From assembly GCF_001278115.1 (NCBI RefSeq), contig NZ_LIYD01000005.1, positions 125,899 through 189,898 on the forward strand: 64,000 nt of DNA, written 5' to 3'. Both the position numbers and the translations under genes were made by a program. Under the pieces are notes generated by a model that did no database searches, was not told where the DNA came from, and saw only the letters and a program-made list of their open reading frames with translations. This DNA comes from Flavobacterium akiainvivens. GTDB lineage: Bacteria; Bacteroidota; Bacteroidia; Flavobacteriales; Flavobacteriaceae. This document shows, piece by piece, positions 34,841 through 43,348 of this stretch; position 1 is the stretch's first letter, and the number at the start of each line of letters is the position of its first letter.

Positions 34841-36430
34841 TTAGTGCATCGCATCGGCCATATCTATCTTGCCCTTACCCTCTTTTACAAGAAGTATGAA
34901 CGGTATACAAACGGCAAACAAAATACCCAGGTATAAAAATATATCCATGTAAGACAGTACCGTAGCCTGCTTTAATACACCGCCCTCAAGTGCTGCATAG
35001 GCTTTTTGCAGGGCTTCGTTAGGTGAAAAACCTTTAGACATAAAACCTGCGGTAAGCTGTTTTACACGCTGCTGGGTTTCATAATCATACAGCTTTTCGT
35101 GCGATACAAGGTCAACCCTGTGCTTTTGCGTAAAACGGGTAAGGAATGTACTAATGATGGCAATACCAAACGAACCTCCCAGCTGGCGCAGCATACCGGT
35201 AAAGGCAGCCCCTTCGCCAATGCTCTTGCCCTTAAGGGTAGAAAGCGACATAGTAGTGATAGGTACAAACAGTAAACCAAGGCCTATACCACGCAATATA
35301 AGCGGGTTGAAAAAGTGCTCTACGCCGGTATCAGGTGTCATTACGGTGTACATCCAGAAGGTAAACCCAAAGAATATGCTAAAGCCCGCGGCAACCATGT
35401 AGGTTTTTTTAACCCCACGCTGTATCATCTGGCCTATAAATGGCATCATAAACGCCGTCATTAGCGAACTTGGAATCAGTAGCATACCGGCATCGGTAGC
35501 TGTCCAGCCTAAAATAGACTGCGTGTATAGCGGTATTATAAAGGTTGAGCCAAATAATCCAAATCCCATAATGAACGACATGATGGTACCTATGCGCAGG
35601 TTACTGTCTTTAAGCACCCGCAGGTTTACAATAGGGTGTTCATACACCAGCTCGCGCCATATAAAGGCTACAAGGCCAAAGATACTTACCACGCTCAGGG
35701 CTACAATTTCATGGCTTTCAAACCAGTCTTCCTGCTGGCCGTGCTCCAGTACAAACTGTAGCGAGCCAATAAACGCTATAAGGAAAACCACTCCCCACCA
35801 GTCTACCTTATCGGCACTCAGTTTTTCGCCATACTTAGGGCTCTTAACATACATTAGCGTTAGCATGGTGGCAATAATGCCCAGCGGTACATTTATGTAA
35901 AATATATAAGGCCAGCTCCAGTTGTCTACAATCCATCCGCCAAGAGGCGGGCCAAGGGTAGGGCCCACAATAACGCCCATACCATAAATGGCCTGTGCCA
36001 TACCGCGTTTTGCAACAGGGTAGCTTTCGGTTATAATAGTTTGTGCCGTTACCAGCAGCGCGCCACCGCCCATACCCTGTATAAAGCGGAATACCACCAG
36101 TTCCCAAATATTATCGGCATTACCGCACAAAAAAGAAGTTACGGTAAAAATAATTATGGATGCCGCGAAATAATTACGGCGGCCAAACTGCTGGCTCAGC
36201 CAGCTGGTCATGGGTATTACAATCACGTTTGCAATGGCATAGGCTGTAATTACCCAGGCCACATCGGTAAGGGTAGCGCCAAGGCTGCCCCTCATTTGGT
36301 TTAGTGCAACGTTTACAATGGTAGTATCTACAATTTCAAGCAGGGCACAAAGTACCGCTGTTATTGTAATAATAACCCGCCTGAAGCCGTATTCTACCAA
36401 ATCGTCGCTTACGGTTGCTGCTCCTGCCAT
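34841..36430 (-). CDS. emrB: DHA2 family MFS multidrug transporter (EmrB-like)
   Basis: A 529-residue inner-membrane transporter with about 14 transmembrane helices, the DHA2/EmrB size. Typical sites are GGGALLVTAQTIITESYP and the motif-C-like GVIVGPTLGPPLGGWIVDNWSWP. It exports hydrophobic drugs together with the adapter EmrA and the TolC channel encoded upstream in the same operon (4-base gap to the adapter gene). Confidence 0.9.
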   Translation of the reverse strand: MAGAATVSDDLVEYGFRRVIITITAVLCALLEIVDTTIVNVALNQMRGSLGATLTDVAWVITAYAIANVIVIPMTSWLSQQFGRRNYFAASIIIFTVTSFLCGNADNIWELVVFRFIQGMGGGALLVTAQTIITESYPVAKRGMAQAIYGMGVIVGPTLGPPLGGWIVDNWSWPYIFYINVPLGIIATMLTLMYVKSPKYGEKLSADKVDWWGVVFLIAFIGSLQFVLEHGQQEDWFESHEIVALSVVSIFGLVAFIWRELVYEHPIVNLRVLKDSNLRIGTIMSFIMGFGLFGSTFIIPLYTQSILGWTATDAGMLLIPSSLMTAFMMPFIGQMIQRGVKKTYMVAAGFSIFFGFTFWMYTVMTPDTGVEHFFNPLILRGIGLGLLFVPITTMSLSTLKGKSIGEGAAFTGMLRQLGGSFGIAIISTFLTRFTQKHRVDLVSHEKLYDYETQQRVKQLTAGFMSKGFSPNEALQKAYAALEGGVLKQATVLSYMDIFLYLGILFAVCIPFILLVKEGKGKIDMADAMH

Positions 36431-36434
36431 GTTG

Positions 36435-37523
36435 TTATTTTAAGTGTACGTCTACTTCCACGTTCATGCCCGGGCGTAGCAGTTTTACTTTTTCTTTATC
36501 GTTGTTTGCTGTAAGGGTAATTTTTACAGGAACCCTTTGTACCGTTTTAACAAAGTTACCGGTAGCGTTATCTGGAGGCAGCAGCGAAAAGCGTGCACCT
36601 GTAGCCGGCGAGAACGAGCTTACCTGGCCTTCAAACTCGGCATCGTCATAAGCATCAGCTTTGATGATTACTTTCTGGCCTTCTTTCATTTTGCCAAGCT
36701 GGGTTTCTTTAAAGTTGGCTACAACCCATGCTTCTTCGCTGTTAATGATGTAAAACAGTGCCTGGCCCGGTTGTACCAGCTGCCCCGGCTGAATGTCTAT
36801 AGCGCTAACCTGGCCGTCTACAGCGGCAGTAACCACGGTGTAGCTCAGGTTAAGTTCGGCAGCCCTTAGCGTGGCTTTAGCCCTTTCTATATTGGCATTA
36901 GCCACTTCAGTCTGCTTGTTAGATACGGCGCTGCGGCTCACGCTTGCTGCCCTCTGGCTGCGGCTTGCTGCCTCTGCCTGTTGCAGTACGCGCAGGTTGG
37001 CATCGGCCTCCTGCTTGGCGGCCTGTGCCTGCTCAAACTGTTGCTTAGTGATAGACTTGTTGTTGTACAGGTTCTGGTAACGTTCAAAATCGTTATTGGC
37101 CCTCCATACGCGCACTTTGGCAGCCTCTATGTTGCCTTTGCTGCTTTGTATGTTGGCATCGCTTACGCTAACGCCCGCCTGTGCACCGCCTATATCGGCC
37201 TTAGCAACGGCAAAGCTGCCTTCTGCGGCGGCAAGGGCTGCTTTAGCCTCTTCAACGCGCACCACATAATCGTTATCGTCTATAACAAAAAGGGTATCGC
37301 CTTTTTTAACCTGTTGGTTGTCTTTTACAAAAACTTTGGTAATGTAGCCCGTAACACGTGGAATGATAGGGTTCATGTTTTTTTCTACCTGTGCGTCATC
37401 GGTAATTTCGTGTGCCTGCCCGTGCAGGTATTTATATATGCCGTAGCCACCGCCTACCACCACAAGGGCTGTAAGTATAACGGCAAACTTTTTATTGGTT
37501 TTCTTCTTCTCAGTCGTTTCCAT
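36435..37523 (-). CDS. emrA: HlyD/EmrA membrane fusion protein
   Basis: A 362-residue adapter with one transmembrane segment at about 13-33, a biotinyl-lipoyl-like stretch (VTGYITKVFVKDNQQVKKGDTLFVI), a long helical hairpin rich in Ala, Gln and Lys (100-200), and a second lipoyl half with AAVDGQVSAIDIQPGQLVQPG. It links the MFS pump to TolC. It lies 2 bases downstream of the TolC gene. Confidence 0.9.
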   Translation of the reverse strand: METTEKKKTNKKFAVILTALVVVGGGYGIYKYLHGQAHEITDDAQVEKNMNPIIPRVTGYITKVFVKDNQQVKKGDTLFVIDDNDYVVRVEEAKAALAAAEGSFAVAKADIGGAQAGVSVSDANIQSSKGNIEAAKVRVWRANNDFERYQNLYNNKSITKQQFEQAQAAKQEADANLRVLQQAEAASRSQRAASVSRSAVSNKQTEVANANIERAKATLRAAELNLSYTVVTAAVDGQVSAIDIQPGQLVQPGQALFYIINSEEAWVVANFKETQLGKMKEGQKVIIKADAYDDAEFEGQVSSFSPATGARFSLLPPDNATGNFVKTVQRVPVKITLTANNDKEKVKLLRPGMNVEVDVHLK

Positions 37524-37525
37524 GA

Positions 37526-38878
37526 TTACTGTTTATTTTGGGTAAGGTTGAATGATTGTGTTAGTCTTCCTGAAGCGTTAAGCAGCTCATAATACCTTTG
37601 GGTAATATCTGCCTTGCTAAAGGTTTGGTTAAGTTTTGCCTGTAACTGCTCTACATCGGCCTCAAGCAGGTCGTTAGTGTCTACAAGGCCGTTGTCATAC
37701 TTGTCTTTTACTATGCGGTAGTTTTCGCCTGCCTGCTCTACAGCCTGCGTGTATACCTTGTTTTGTTTAAGTGCAAGGTTGTAGCTTTCTAATGATTGCT
37801 GTACCTCAACCTTAACGCGCTCGCTTTTTATCTCAACCTCATGCTTGGCCTCTTCGGCACGGCTTTCGGCAGCGCGCACTTTTTTGTTGTTCTTAAAAAT
37901 GTTGCTTATGTCATAGCTAAGCGCCACGCCAAAGTTTATGGCATTGTGCACCTCTACAAAATTCTGGATATCCAGGGCGGTATAACCCGCTACAAGCGAT
38001 AGCGAAGGGTAGTAGTCTGCCTTGGCAATGTCTACATCGCTCTGAGAGGCCTTTTCCTGCCATCTAAGCGCCTCTAAGTCGCTGCGCTGTGCAATGGCAT
38101 CACTTTCGGTAAAAGAAGGCGTTAAATTGCTCGAATTGTTAAAATAGGCATCGGTAACGGCAATCTGTGTGCCTTCCGGAAGTTTAAGTAATGTAATAAG
38201 CTGGTAGTTTATGGTGCTTACGCGCATTTTGGCATCATCCAGGCTTAGCTGGATGTTGCTGGCCTGTAGCTGCGCCTTCAATAAGTCGTTGCGGGCAAGC
38301 AGGCCGTTTTGCTCCATGGCGGTAAAGTCGGTCACGCGCTGGTTGGCGCTCTTCAGGTTCTCTTCGATAAGGGAAACCGACTGCTGTGCCTTGTACAGGT
38401 TTGCATACAGCACAATGGCCTGCATGGCAAGCTGCTCTTTTACACTGGCGGCGTTAAAGGTTTGAGCCTTGTACATGCTTTCGCTGGCGGCAATATTGTT
38501 TTTAAGCCTGAAACCCGAAAATACCGGCAGGCTAAACTGTGCCATGCCCAGTATTACCTGGTTTACTTTTGGGGTAGATGATGACCCGCTTTCGCCCGAT
38601 TCGCCCTCGCCGCCCATGGGCACGCGCAGGTTTATAGAAGGCTCGGTAAGCCTTTGGTACTGGCCTGATATTTTAAAATCAGGATAGGCGTTGTTTTTTA
38701 CGTTGTCTACGTTAAGTCCGGCCGTGTTAACCCGGGTGTCTGCCAGGGCTGCCTCGGTACTCTGGGTTACAGCTATGTTTATGGCCTCATCCAGCGTCAG
38801 CGGTTTTTTTTGCTGTGCGCTGCCTGATAAGCCCAACAGTAGCATGATGCCCAGTGGCAATACATGATTAATTCTCAT
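37526..38878 (-). CDS. TolC family outer-membrane efflux protein
   Basis: A 450-residue outer-membrane channel with a signal peptide (ending GSAQQ). Two OEP repeats are seen: helix starts LTLDEAINIAVTQSTEAA near 25 and a second half around 240-430 (SESRAEEAKHEVEIKSERVKVEVQQSLESYNLALKQ type helices). It overlaps the end of the TetR gene by 11 bases, so it is coupled to it. Confidence 0.9.
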   Translation of the reverse strand: MRINHVLPLGIMLLLGLSGSAQQKKPLTLDEAINIAVTQSTEAALADTRVNTAGLNVDNVKNNAYPDFKISGQYQRLTEPSINLRVPMGGEGESGESGSSSTPKVNQVILGMAQFSLPVFSGFRLKNNIAASESMYKAQTFNAASVKEQLAMQAIVLYANLYKAQQSVSLIEENLKSANQRVTDFTAMEQNGLLARNDLLKAQLQASNIQLSLDDAKMRVSTINYQLITLLKLPEGTQIAVTDAYFNNSSNLTPSFTESDAIAQRSDLEALRWQEKASQSDVDIAKADYYPSLSLVAGYTALDIQNFVEVHNAINFGVALSYDISNIFKNNKKVRAAESRAEEAKHEVEIKSERVKVEVQQSLESYNLALKQNKVYTQAVEQAGENYRIVKDKYDNGLVDTNDLLEADVEQLQAKLNQTFSKADITQRYYELLNASGRLTQSFNLTQNKQ

Positions 38879-39491
38879 TTGCTAATAGCGCTTTAATGGT
38901 TTGCTTAATGTGTTTTGTAACTTCGGTGTTCATGTAGGCCTCAAACTTCTCTTCGGTATCAAAACCGTAAATCTGTTCAAAGTAGGCCCTGTTGTTGCGA
39001 ATGTGCACCAGGGTGCCCATTACGGTAGCCGGAATCAGGTCGGCAATTATATCGGTCCTGAAAACCCCTGCATCCTGTCCTTCCTGTATTATTTTTCTAA
39101 AAATGGCCGTGTTTTCTTTCTTAACATTCATAAAGCTTTCCATACTCAGTATGCGCTTTTTGGTGCTAAGTTCAAAGTGCATAATCTGGTACATGCACTT
39201 GTGCCTGTTAATACGGTTTATGTATAAATCTACAAGGCGGTCTATTTTATCAAAAGGGGGGAGGTCATCACCCAGTATACTTTCAAGCTGCATTTTCATG
39301 TCGCTGGTGCGATACATAATAAGCGCTTCCAGCAGCTTCTCCTTAGAACCGAAATAGTAGGATATCATGGCTATGTTTACGCCCGCATCTTTAGCTATGG
39401 TCCTGATAGAGGCGCCGTCAAAACCTTCATCTGCAAACAGCTTTTCAGCCACCTGCAAAATCTCGATTTGCTTTTCGTTAAACTCTGTCAT
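38868..39491 (-). CDS. TetR family repressor of the efflux operon
   Basis: A 207-residue regulator: N-terminal helix-turn-helix GFDGASIRTIAKDAGVNIAMISYYFGSKEKLL, and a C-terminal ligand-binding half. It heads the operon TetR-TolC-EmrA-EmrB. Its start is 32 bases from the first of two 16-bp palindromic operators that overlap its -7 box, which implies autorepression. The ligand is unknown. Confidence 0.9.
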   Translation of the reverse strand: MTEFNEKQIEILQVAEKLFADEGFDGASIRTIAKDAGVNIAMISYYFGSKEKLLEALIMYRTSDMKMQLESILGDDLPPFDKIDRLVDLYINRINRHKCMYQIMHFELSTKKRILSMESFMNVKKENTAIFRKIIQEGQDAGVFRTDIIADLIPATVMGTLVHIRNNRAYFEQIYGFDTEEKFEAYMNTEVTKHIKQTIKALLANEN

Positions 39492-39517
39492 TTTATAAGT
39501 TGTTGTTTATTGCGCTG

Positions 39518-39525
39518 CAAAGTTA
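39518..39525 (-). promoter_or_regulatory. -7 box of the TetR-efflux operon
   Basis: On the minus strand the sequence reads TAACTTTG, matching TAnnTTTG, 26 bases before the TetR ATG and overlapping operator 1 by three bases. No -33 TTG is clear. Confidence 0.55.
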
Positions 39526-39555
39526 AACACTTGTTTAAATTAAACGTTTGTTTAA
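39523..39555. promoter_or_regulatory. Two tandem TetR operators
   Basis: TTAAACACTTGTTTAA (39523-39538) is a palindrome with perfect 7-bp arms TTAAACA/TGTTTAA. One base later TTAAACGTTTGTTTAA (39540-39555) repeats it with one arm mismatch. They are 17 bp apart and overlap the -7 box of the operon. This is the layout of a self-repressing TetR operator. Confidence 0.75.
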
Positions 39556-39797
39556 ATTGTTTGTTAACATTTTTTTAACAGAAAACGGTTGCGAAAATAG
39601 CTATAAATAAATTCTATATTGAATGTTCAGTTATTTGTTAACCAGTATGTTTAATAGCTTTTACTTAAAGTATTTATTTGTTTAACTTTTTCAGGATATA
39701 CGCTGCGGTTGAAGATAATCCGGTTTGCGAATTTGGTGCTTTTTAGGCTGTTTTTAGCGCCGGATTTTTGTATTTTTAACGCGTAAAACAAATTGAA

Positions 39798-40583
39798 ATG
39801 AAGATAGCTGTAGCCTCTCCGTCCATCCCCCATTCGTTAAAAGATGGCCTCATTGAACTTGAAAAACACGTAAAGCAGGCCGCTGCTCAGGGTGTGAAAA
39901 TCATCTGTTTTCCGGAGTCGTTTTTGCCGGGTTATCCGGGTATGCCCTACACCTCTGAAGACCGCACAAAAGAACGTTTGGAGGCTGCCCTTGAAAAGGT
40001 ATGCGCGGTAGCTGCCGAAAACAATATTACGGTTATTGTACCTATGGACTGGCATGAAAACGGCCAACTGCTCAATGTGGCTTTTGTGGTTTCTGCCAAT
40101 GGAAAAGTGTTGGGTTACCAGGCTAAAACACAGCTCGACCCGAGTGAAGATGCTATATGGGTTCCCGGTACAAAGCGGCGGGTTTTTGAAATTGACGGAC
40201 TTATATTTGGTATAAGTATTTGCCATGAGGGCTTCCGCTATCCGGAAACGGTGCGGTTTGCAGTGCGAAACGGTGCGCAGGTGGTGTTTCATCCGTTTTT
40301 TGCGGGCAGCGATACCGAAGGGGTGGAGCTGACGGAATATGGTGCTAAAACCAATCCGTATTACGAAAAAGCCCAGATGGTGCGGGCGTTGGAGAATACG
40401 GTTTACATTGCTACATCTAACTATGCATCGCGCTACAGTGAGGCGGCAAGCGCCATTATAGCGGCAAGCGGGCAATGTATTGCACATGCGGCTTATGGCG
40501 AACCGGGTATCACTGTTGCGGATATTGACCTTGAGCTGGCTACCGGTTTCCTTGCCGGGCGGTATAAGCCTGAAAGTTATTAG
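39798..40583 (+). CDS. Carbon-nitrogen hydrolase (nitrilase superfamily)
   Basis: A 261-residue cytoplasmic hydrolase that cleaves C-N bonds of nitriles or amides. The Glu-Lys-Cys triad is intact: E40 in CFPESFLPGYPG, K110 in GYQAKTQLDPS, C142 in GISICHEGFRYPE. Substrate unknown. The gene is isolated between the efflux operon and the cysteine operon. Confidence 0.9.
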   Translation: MKIAVASPSIPHSLKDGLIELEKHVKQAAAQGVKIICFPESFLPGYPGMPYTSEDRTKERLEAALEKVCAVAAENNITVIVPMDWHENGQLLNVAFVVSANGKVLGYQAKTQLDPSEDAIWVPGTKRRVFEIDGLIFGISICHEGFRYPETVRFAVRNGAQVVFHPFFAGSDTEGVELTEYGAKTNPYYEKAQMVRALENTVYIATSNYASRYSEAASAIIAASGQCIAHAAYGEPGITVADIDLELATGFLAGRYKPESY

Positions 40584-40623
40584 GTTTTGGGTACTTTTTT
40601 AGTAAATTTTTAATCTACTGTTT

Positions 40624-40654
40624 TTGTAGACTAATAAATATTTACTTACATTTG
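40624..40654 (+). promoter_or_regulatory. Promoter of the cysE-cysK operon
   Basis: A -33 TTG at 40624-40626, 20 bases of spacing and a -7 TACATTTG at 40647-40654 give the best full match to the Bacteroidota promoter in the window. Transcription should start near 40660, about 140 bases before cysE, leaving room for the leader peptide and attenuator. Confidence 0.75.
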
Positions 40655-40676
40655 TTAGGTATTCAATTATTAATAT

Positions 40677-40724
40677 ATGCCATCTACCCATGTTGTTAGC
40701 GCCGTTTGCTGTTGTTCTTTATGA
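40677..40724 (+). CDS. Cysteine leader peptide (MPSTHVVSAVCCCSL)
   Basis: A 15-codon open frame, ATG 40677 to TGA 40722-40724, too short for usual gene finders. Codons 11-13 are three consecutive cysteines (TGC TGT TGT, 40707-40715). It begins about 20 bases after the expected transcript start and its stop codon overlaps the antiterminator arm GAGGAGC at 40723-40729. Position, length and Cys triplet are those expected of a ribosome-stalling leader of a cysteine attenuator. Confidence 0.82.
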   Translation: MPSTHVVSAVCCCSL

Positions 40725-40775
40725 GGAGCATGCCGGTGCCTGCCGTTTTGGTTGTGGCCCTAACATAAGCTCCTC
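40723..40775 (+). promoter_or_regulatory. Antiterminator of the cys attenuator
   Basis: GAGGAGC at 40723-40729 is perfectly complementary to GCTCCTC at 40769-40775, the left arm of the terminator. A ribosome waiting at the Cys codons (40707-40715) would leave GAGGAGC free to capture the terminator arm; a ribosome that reaches the stop codon would cover it and let the terminator form. Confidence 0.75.
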
Positions 40776-40793
40776 TGTTGAGGGGCTTTTTTT
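40767..40793 (+). terminator. Attenuator terminator before cysE
   Basis: AAGCTCCTC (40767-40775), loop TGTT, GAGGGGCTT (40780-40788), nine pairs with one wobble, then a run of T (40787-40793). It ends 7 bases before the cysE start codon, unlike any terminator at a gene end, which marks it as regulatory. Confidence 0.85.
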
Positions 40794-40799
40794 ATACCT

Positions 40800-41615
40800 A
40801 TGAAACACCCTATCTATACTGCAAATTACCTAAAATCGGGCCTGTTGCCCGATAAAGAAACCCTGGCCAATTGGGCTGAAGAATACTTCCGCTGGCTGTT
40901 TTGTATAGGGCCTCAATATGGCGATTATGGCTTTTTCTTAAAGGAGGAAAAGCATCTTCAGGATATACTTTCAGGGCTGCTTATACTGGCGGGATATCCG
41001 CAGGATAAAACAGATTCATTACTCTTATCTTTAACTGATAAGTCTATACTACTTCATCAAAAACTTGAAGATGATTTAAAAGCCATTTTTGAGTTTGACC
41101 CGGCTGCAAAATCACGTAGTGAAGTGCTGGTTTCATACCCCGGTTTCTTTGCTATTGCCATATACCGCATAGCGCACCAATTGTGGCTTAACCAGGTGCC
41201 GGTGCTGCCGCGTATGCTGAGTGAATACGTGCACGGCAAAACAGGTATAGATATACATCCCGGCGCGGCAATAGGCGAGCGCTTTTTTATTGACCACGGC
41301 ACCGGTATTGTGGTGGGCGAAACATCAATCATTGGTAATGATGTAAAAATGTACCAGGGCGTTACCCTTGGTGCACTTAGCGTGAGTAAGGCCGAGGCTG
41401 AAGTAAAACGCCACCCAACCATTGGCAACGGGGTTACCATTTATGCCAACGCCACCATTTTGGGTGGGCAAACCGTTATTGGCGATGGTTCTGTAATAGG
41501 GGGCAACGTGTGGGTAACGCATTCGGTTCCGGCTAATTCGCTGGTGTACCATAAGAGTGAAGTAACCATAAAAACCCGCGAAACCTTTCCTGAACCTTTA
41601 AATTTTATAATATAA
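40800..41615 (+). CDS. cysE: Serine O-acetyltransferase
   Basis: The enzyme acetylates serine for cysteine synthesis. The 271 residues have an N-terminal helical domain and a C-terminal left-handed beta-helix with hexapeptide repeats: [35 protein letters not shown], the active-site His in IDHGTG, and VTLGALS. The gene starts 7 bases after the attenuator T-tract and is followed 13 bases later by the cysteine synthase gene. Confidence 0.95.
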   Translation: MKHPIYTANYLKSGLLPDKETLANWAEEYFRWLFCIGPQYGDYGFFLKEEKHLQDILSGLLILAGYPQDKTDSLLLSLTDKSILLHQKLEDDLKAIFEFDPAAKSRSEVLVSYPGFFAIAIYRIAHQLWLNQVPVLPRMLSEYVHGKTGIDIHPGAAIGERFFIDHGTGIVVGETSIIGNDVKMYQGVTLGALSVSKAEAEVKRHPTIGNGVTIYANATILGGQTVIGDGSVIGGNVWVTHSVPANSLVYHKSEVTIKTRETFPEPLNFII

Positions 41616-41628
41616 ACTTATACTCTAT

Positions 41629-42540
41629 ATGAAAGCAGATAACATATTAAAAACCATTGGTAAAACACCTCATGTAAAAATAAATAAATTGTATGGAAAT
41701 GGTGCCAATGTGTGGATAAAGCTGGAGCGCAACAACCCCGGCAACAGCATTAAAGACCGCATTGCCCTGGCTATGATTGAAGATGCCGAAGCTAAGGGAA
41801 TCCTTACGCCGGAGAGCGTTATTATAGAGCCTACATCTGGCAACACGGGTATTGGCCTGGCGCTTGTGGCAGCGGTAAAAGGCTACAAACTGATACTGGT
41901 TATGCCGGAAAGTATGAGCATTGAGCGCCGCAAACTAATGTCTATTTATGGGGCGGAATTTGAGCTTACCCCACGCGAAAAAGGCATGAAGGGCGCTATT
42001 GAAAAGGCGGCTGAACTTACGGCATCTACACCACACGCGTGGAGCCCGAGCCAGTTTGATAACAAGGCCAATGTTGAAGTGCACCGCAAAACTACCGCAC
42101 AGGAAATTATTGAAGATTTTCCTGATGGGGTTGACTACGTTATTACCGGAGTGGGCACAGGAGGCCATATAACAGGCGTAGCTGAGGTTTTAAAACAAAA
42201 ATGGCCACAGGTTAAGGTGTATGCCGTTGAGCCCGAATTATCGCCTGTATTGAGCGGGGGCAGCCCTGCGCCACACCCCATACAGGGTATTGGTGCCGGT
42301 TTTGTGCCGTCTATTTACAACAGCAGTGTGATTGACGGCATTATACAGGTTAGCAAAGACGAAGCGTTTAATTTTGCCCGCCGCGTGGCAAAAGAAGAGG
42401 GGATTCTTGTTGGGGTTTCCACCGGGGCATCGCTTGCGGCGGTACACAAAAAACTGACCGAAATTCCTGAAGGCTCCACCGTGCTTACCTTTAACTATGA
42501 TACAGGTGAAAGGTATTTGAGTGTGGAGGGGCTTTTTTAG
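41629..42540 (+). CDS. cysK: Cysteine synthase (O-acetylserine sulfhydrylase)
   Basis: This PLP enzyme makes cysteine from O-acetylserine and sulfide. The 303 residues have the PLP lysine K42 in [13 protein letters not shown], the substrate loop [10 protein letters not shown], and [11 protein letters not shown] for phosphate binding. The CysK and CysM types are hard to separate by eye; I give cysK for the pairing with cysE. The operon cysE-cysK ends here; the gap that follows is repeat-rich. Confidence 0.92.
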   Translation: MKADNILKTIGKTPHVKINKLYGNGANVWIKLERNNPGNSIKDRIALAMIEDAEAKGILTPESVIIEPTSGNTGIGLALVAAVKGYKLILVMPESMSIERRKLMSIYGAEFELTPREKGMKGAIEKAAELTASTPHAWSPSQFDNKANVEVHRKTTAQEIIEDFPDGVDYVITGVGTGGHITGVAEVLKQKWPQVKVYAVEPELSPVLSGGSPAPHPIQGIGAGFVPSIYNSSVIDGIIQVSKDEAFNFARRVAKEEGILVGVSTGASLAAVHKKLTEIPEGSTVLTFNYDTGERYLSVEGLF

Positions 42541-42583
42541 AAGGTTCTGAGGTACTTAGGTTCTGAGATGCTTAGGAGGGCAG

Positions 42584-42620
42584 TGTCATGCCGAACGAAG
42601 CGCAGCGGAGTTGAGGTATC
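42584..42620 (+). repeat. Common intergenic repeat of the TGTCATGC type
   Basis: The sequence runs from TGTCATGCCGAACGAAG at 42584 to GAGTTGAGGTATC at 42620. It resembles the widespread 'GTCATGCTGAGC...GTCGAAGCATC' intergenic repeat of Bacteroidota, known to me from memory. Function unknown; one copy in this window. Confidence 0.55.
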
Positions 42621-42650
42621 TTTTTTATAAAGTAATTAAGCTAAAATATG

Positions 42651-42681
42651 AAAGGACTGCCTCAAAGCGAAGCAGCCCTTT
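42651..42681. terminator. Terminator between cysK and the YceI gene
   Basis: AAAGGACTGC (42651-42660) pairs with GCAGCCCTTT (42672-42681) with one mismatch pair, then a T-rich tail on the plus strand; likely serves cysK and possibly the convergent gene. Confidence 0.65.
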
Positions 42682-42740
42682 TATTTATTAAATTTTGGAA
42701 AGCTCAGTACCTAAGCACCTCAGTCCCTCAGAACCTTTAA

Positions 42741-43313
42741 TTAGTACTGAAGCGATACAGTAAGTTCAAACTCATCGCTGATGGCTGCATCACCAAGGCC
42801 GTCAAATACGCTGCCTGATTTGTACTCAATACCATATTTTGTCCTGTCTATGTTTATTGTGGTAGTAGCAATAGTTTTACCTACAGTAAGGTCAAACGTT
42901 ACAGGTTTTGTTACGTTTTTAATGGTAAGGTCGGCAGTTACAGTGTAAATGCTTTTGCTGCTTCCCTTAAGGGTTGCACTTTTAAAAACGATTTTTGCAG
43001 TAGCAAATTTATCTGTACCAAAGAAATCGTCAGCTTTAAGGTGGCCTTCCAGTTTTTCTTTGCCTTCGCCTGCTTTAAGGTCGGTTACAGCAATGCTGTT
43101 CATGTCTACAGTAAGGTTACCGCCTGTAAGTTTGCCGCTTTTAAAAGTAAGAGTACCTTCTTTAAAGTTAACGGTACCGCTGTGCTGGCCGGTTACTTTT
43201 TTACCTACCCAGGCTATAGTACTTTTTTTAGTGTCGATTTTTTTGTCTTGTGCTGTAGCAAGTGTAGAAAGCGCTACAAAAAAGGCAACTGCAATTGATT
43301 TGAAATTTTTCAT
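42741..43313 (-). CDS. YceI family protein, exported
   Basis: A 190-residue lipid-binding barrel of the YceI family with a signal peptide (ending TLATAQ). Domain blocks: STIAWVGKKVTGQHSGTVNF near the start and DGLGDAAISDEFELTVSLQ at the end. It is the last gene of the MarR-nitroreductase-YceI operon. Confidence 0.9.
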   Translation of the reverse strand: MKNFKSIAVAFFVALSTLATAQDKKIDTKKSTIAWVGKKVTGQHSGTVNFKEGTLTFKSGKLTGGNLTVDMNSIAVTDLKAGEGKEKLEGHLKADDFFGTDKFATAKIVFKSATLKGSSKSIYTVTADLTIKNVTKPVTFDLTVGKTIATTTINIDRTKYGIEYKSGSVFDGLGDAAISDEFELTVSLQY

Positions 43314-43348
43314 CTTGTTTTAAAATTAAAAATTGGGTTATTAAATTA

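Larger units (their letters stand above)
39492..39797. other. Divergent intergenic region between the TetR operon and the nitrilase-like gene
   Basis: Apart from the operators at 39523-39555 and the overlapping -7 box, this AT-rich stretch shows no gene. The part from 39560 to 39797 holds no further clear signal; a good TAnnTTTG for the gene at 39798 is not seen. Confidence 0.6.
42541..42739. repeat. Repeat-rich gap with inverted CTTAG/CTGAG words
   Basis: Words GGTTCTGAGGTACTTAGG at 42543-42560 reappear inverted at 42700-42738 (CTCAGTACCTAAGCACCTCAG and CTCAGAACCTT). Between them are the TGTCATGCCG repeat (42584-42620) and a hairpin at 42651-42681. The architecture matches 29199-29298. Confidence 0.65.

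Noticed and set aside
40655..40800. Riboswitch (for example S-adenosylmethionine type) before cysE
   Set aside because: No riboswitch core is seen, and the leader frame with three Cys codons and the two alternative hairpins explain the region better.
42526..42540. Terminator half GAGGGGCTTTTTT at the cysK end
   Set aside because: It lies within the last codons of cysK and has no complementary left arm; likeness to the attenuator is by chance.
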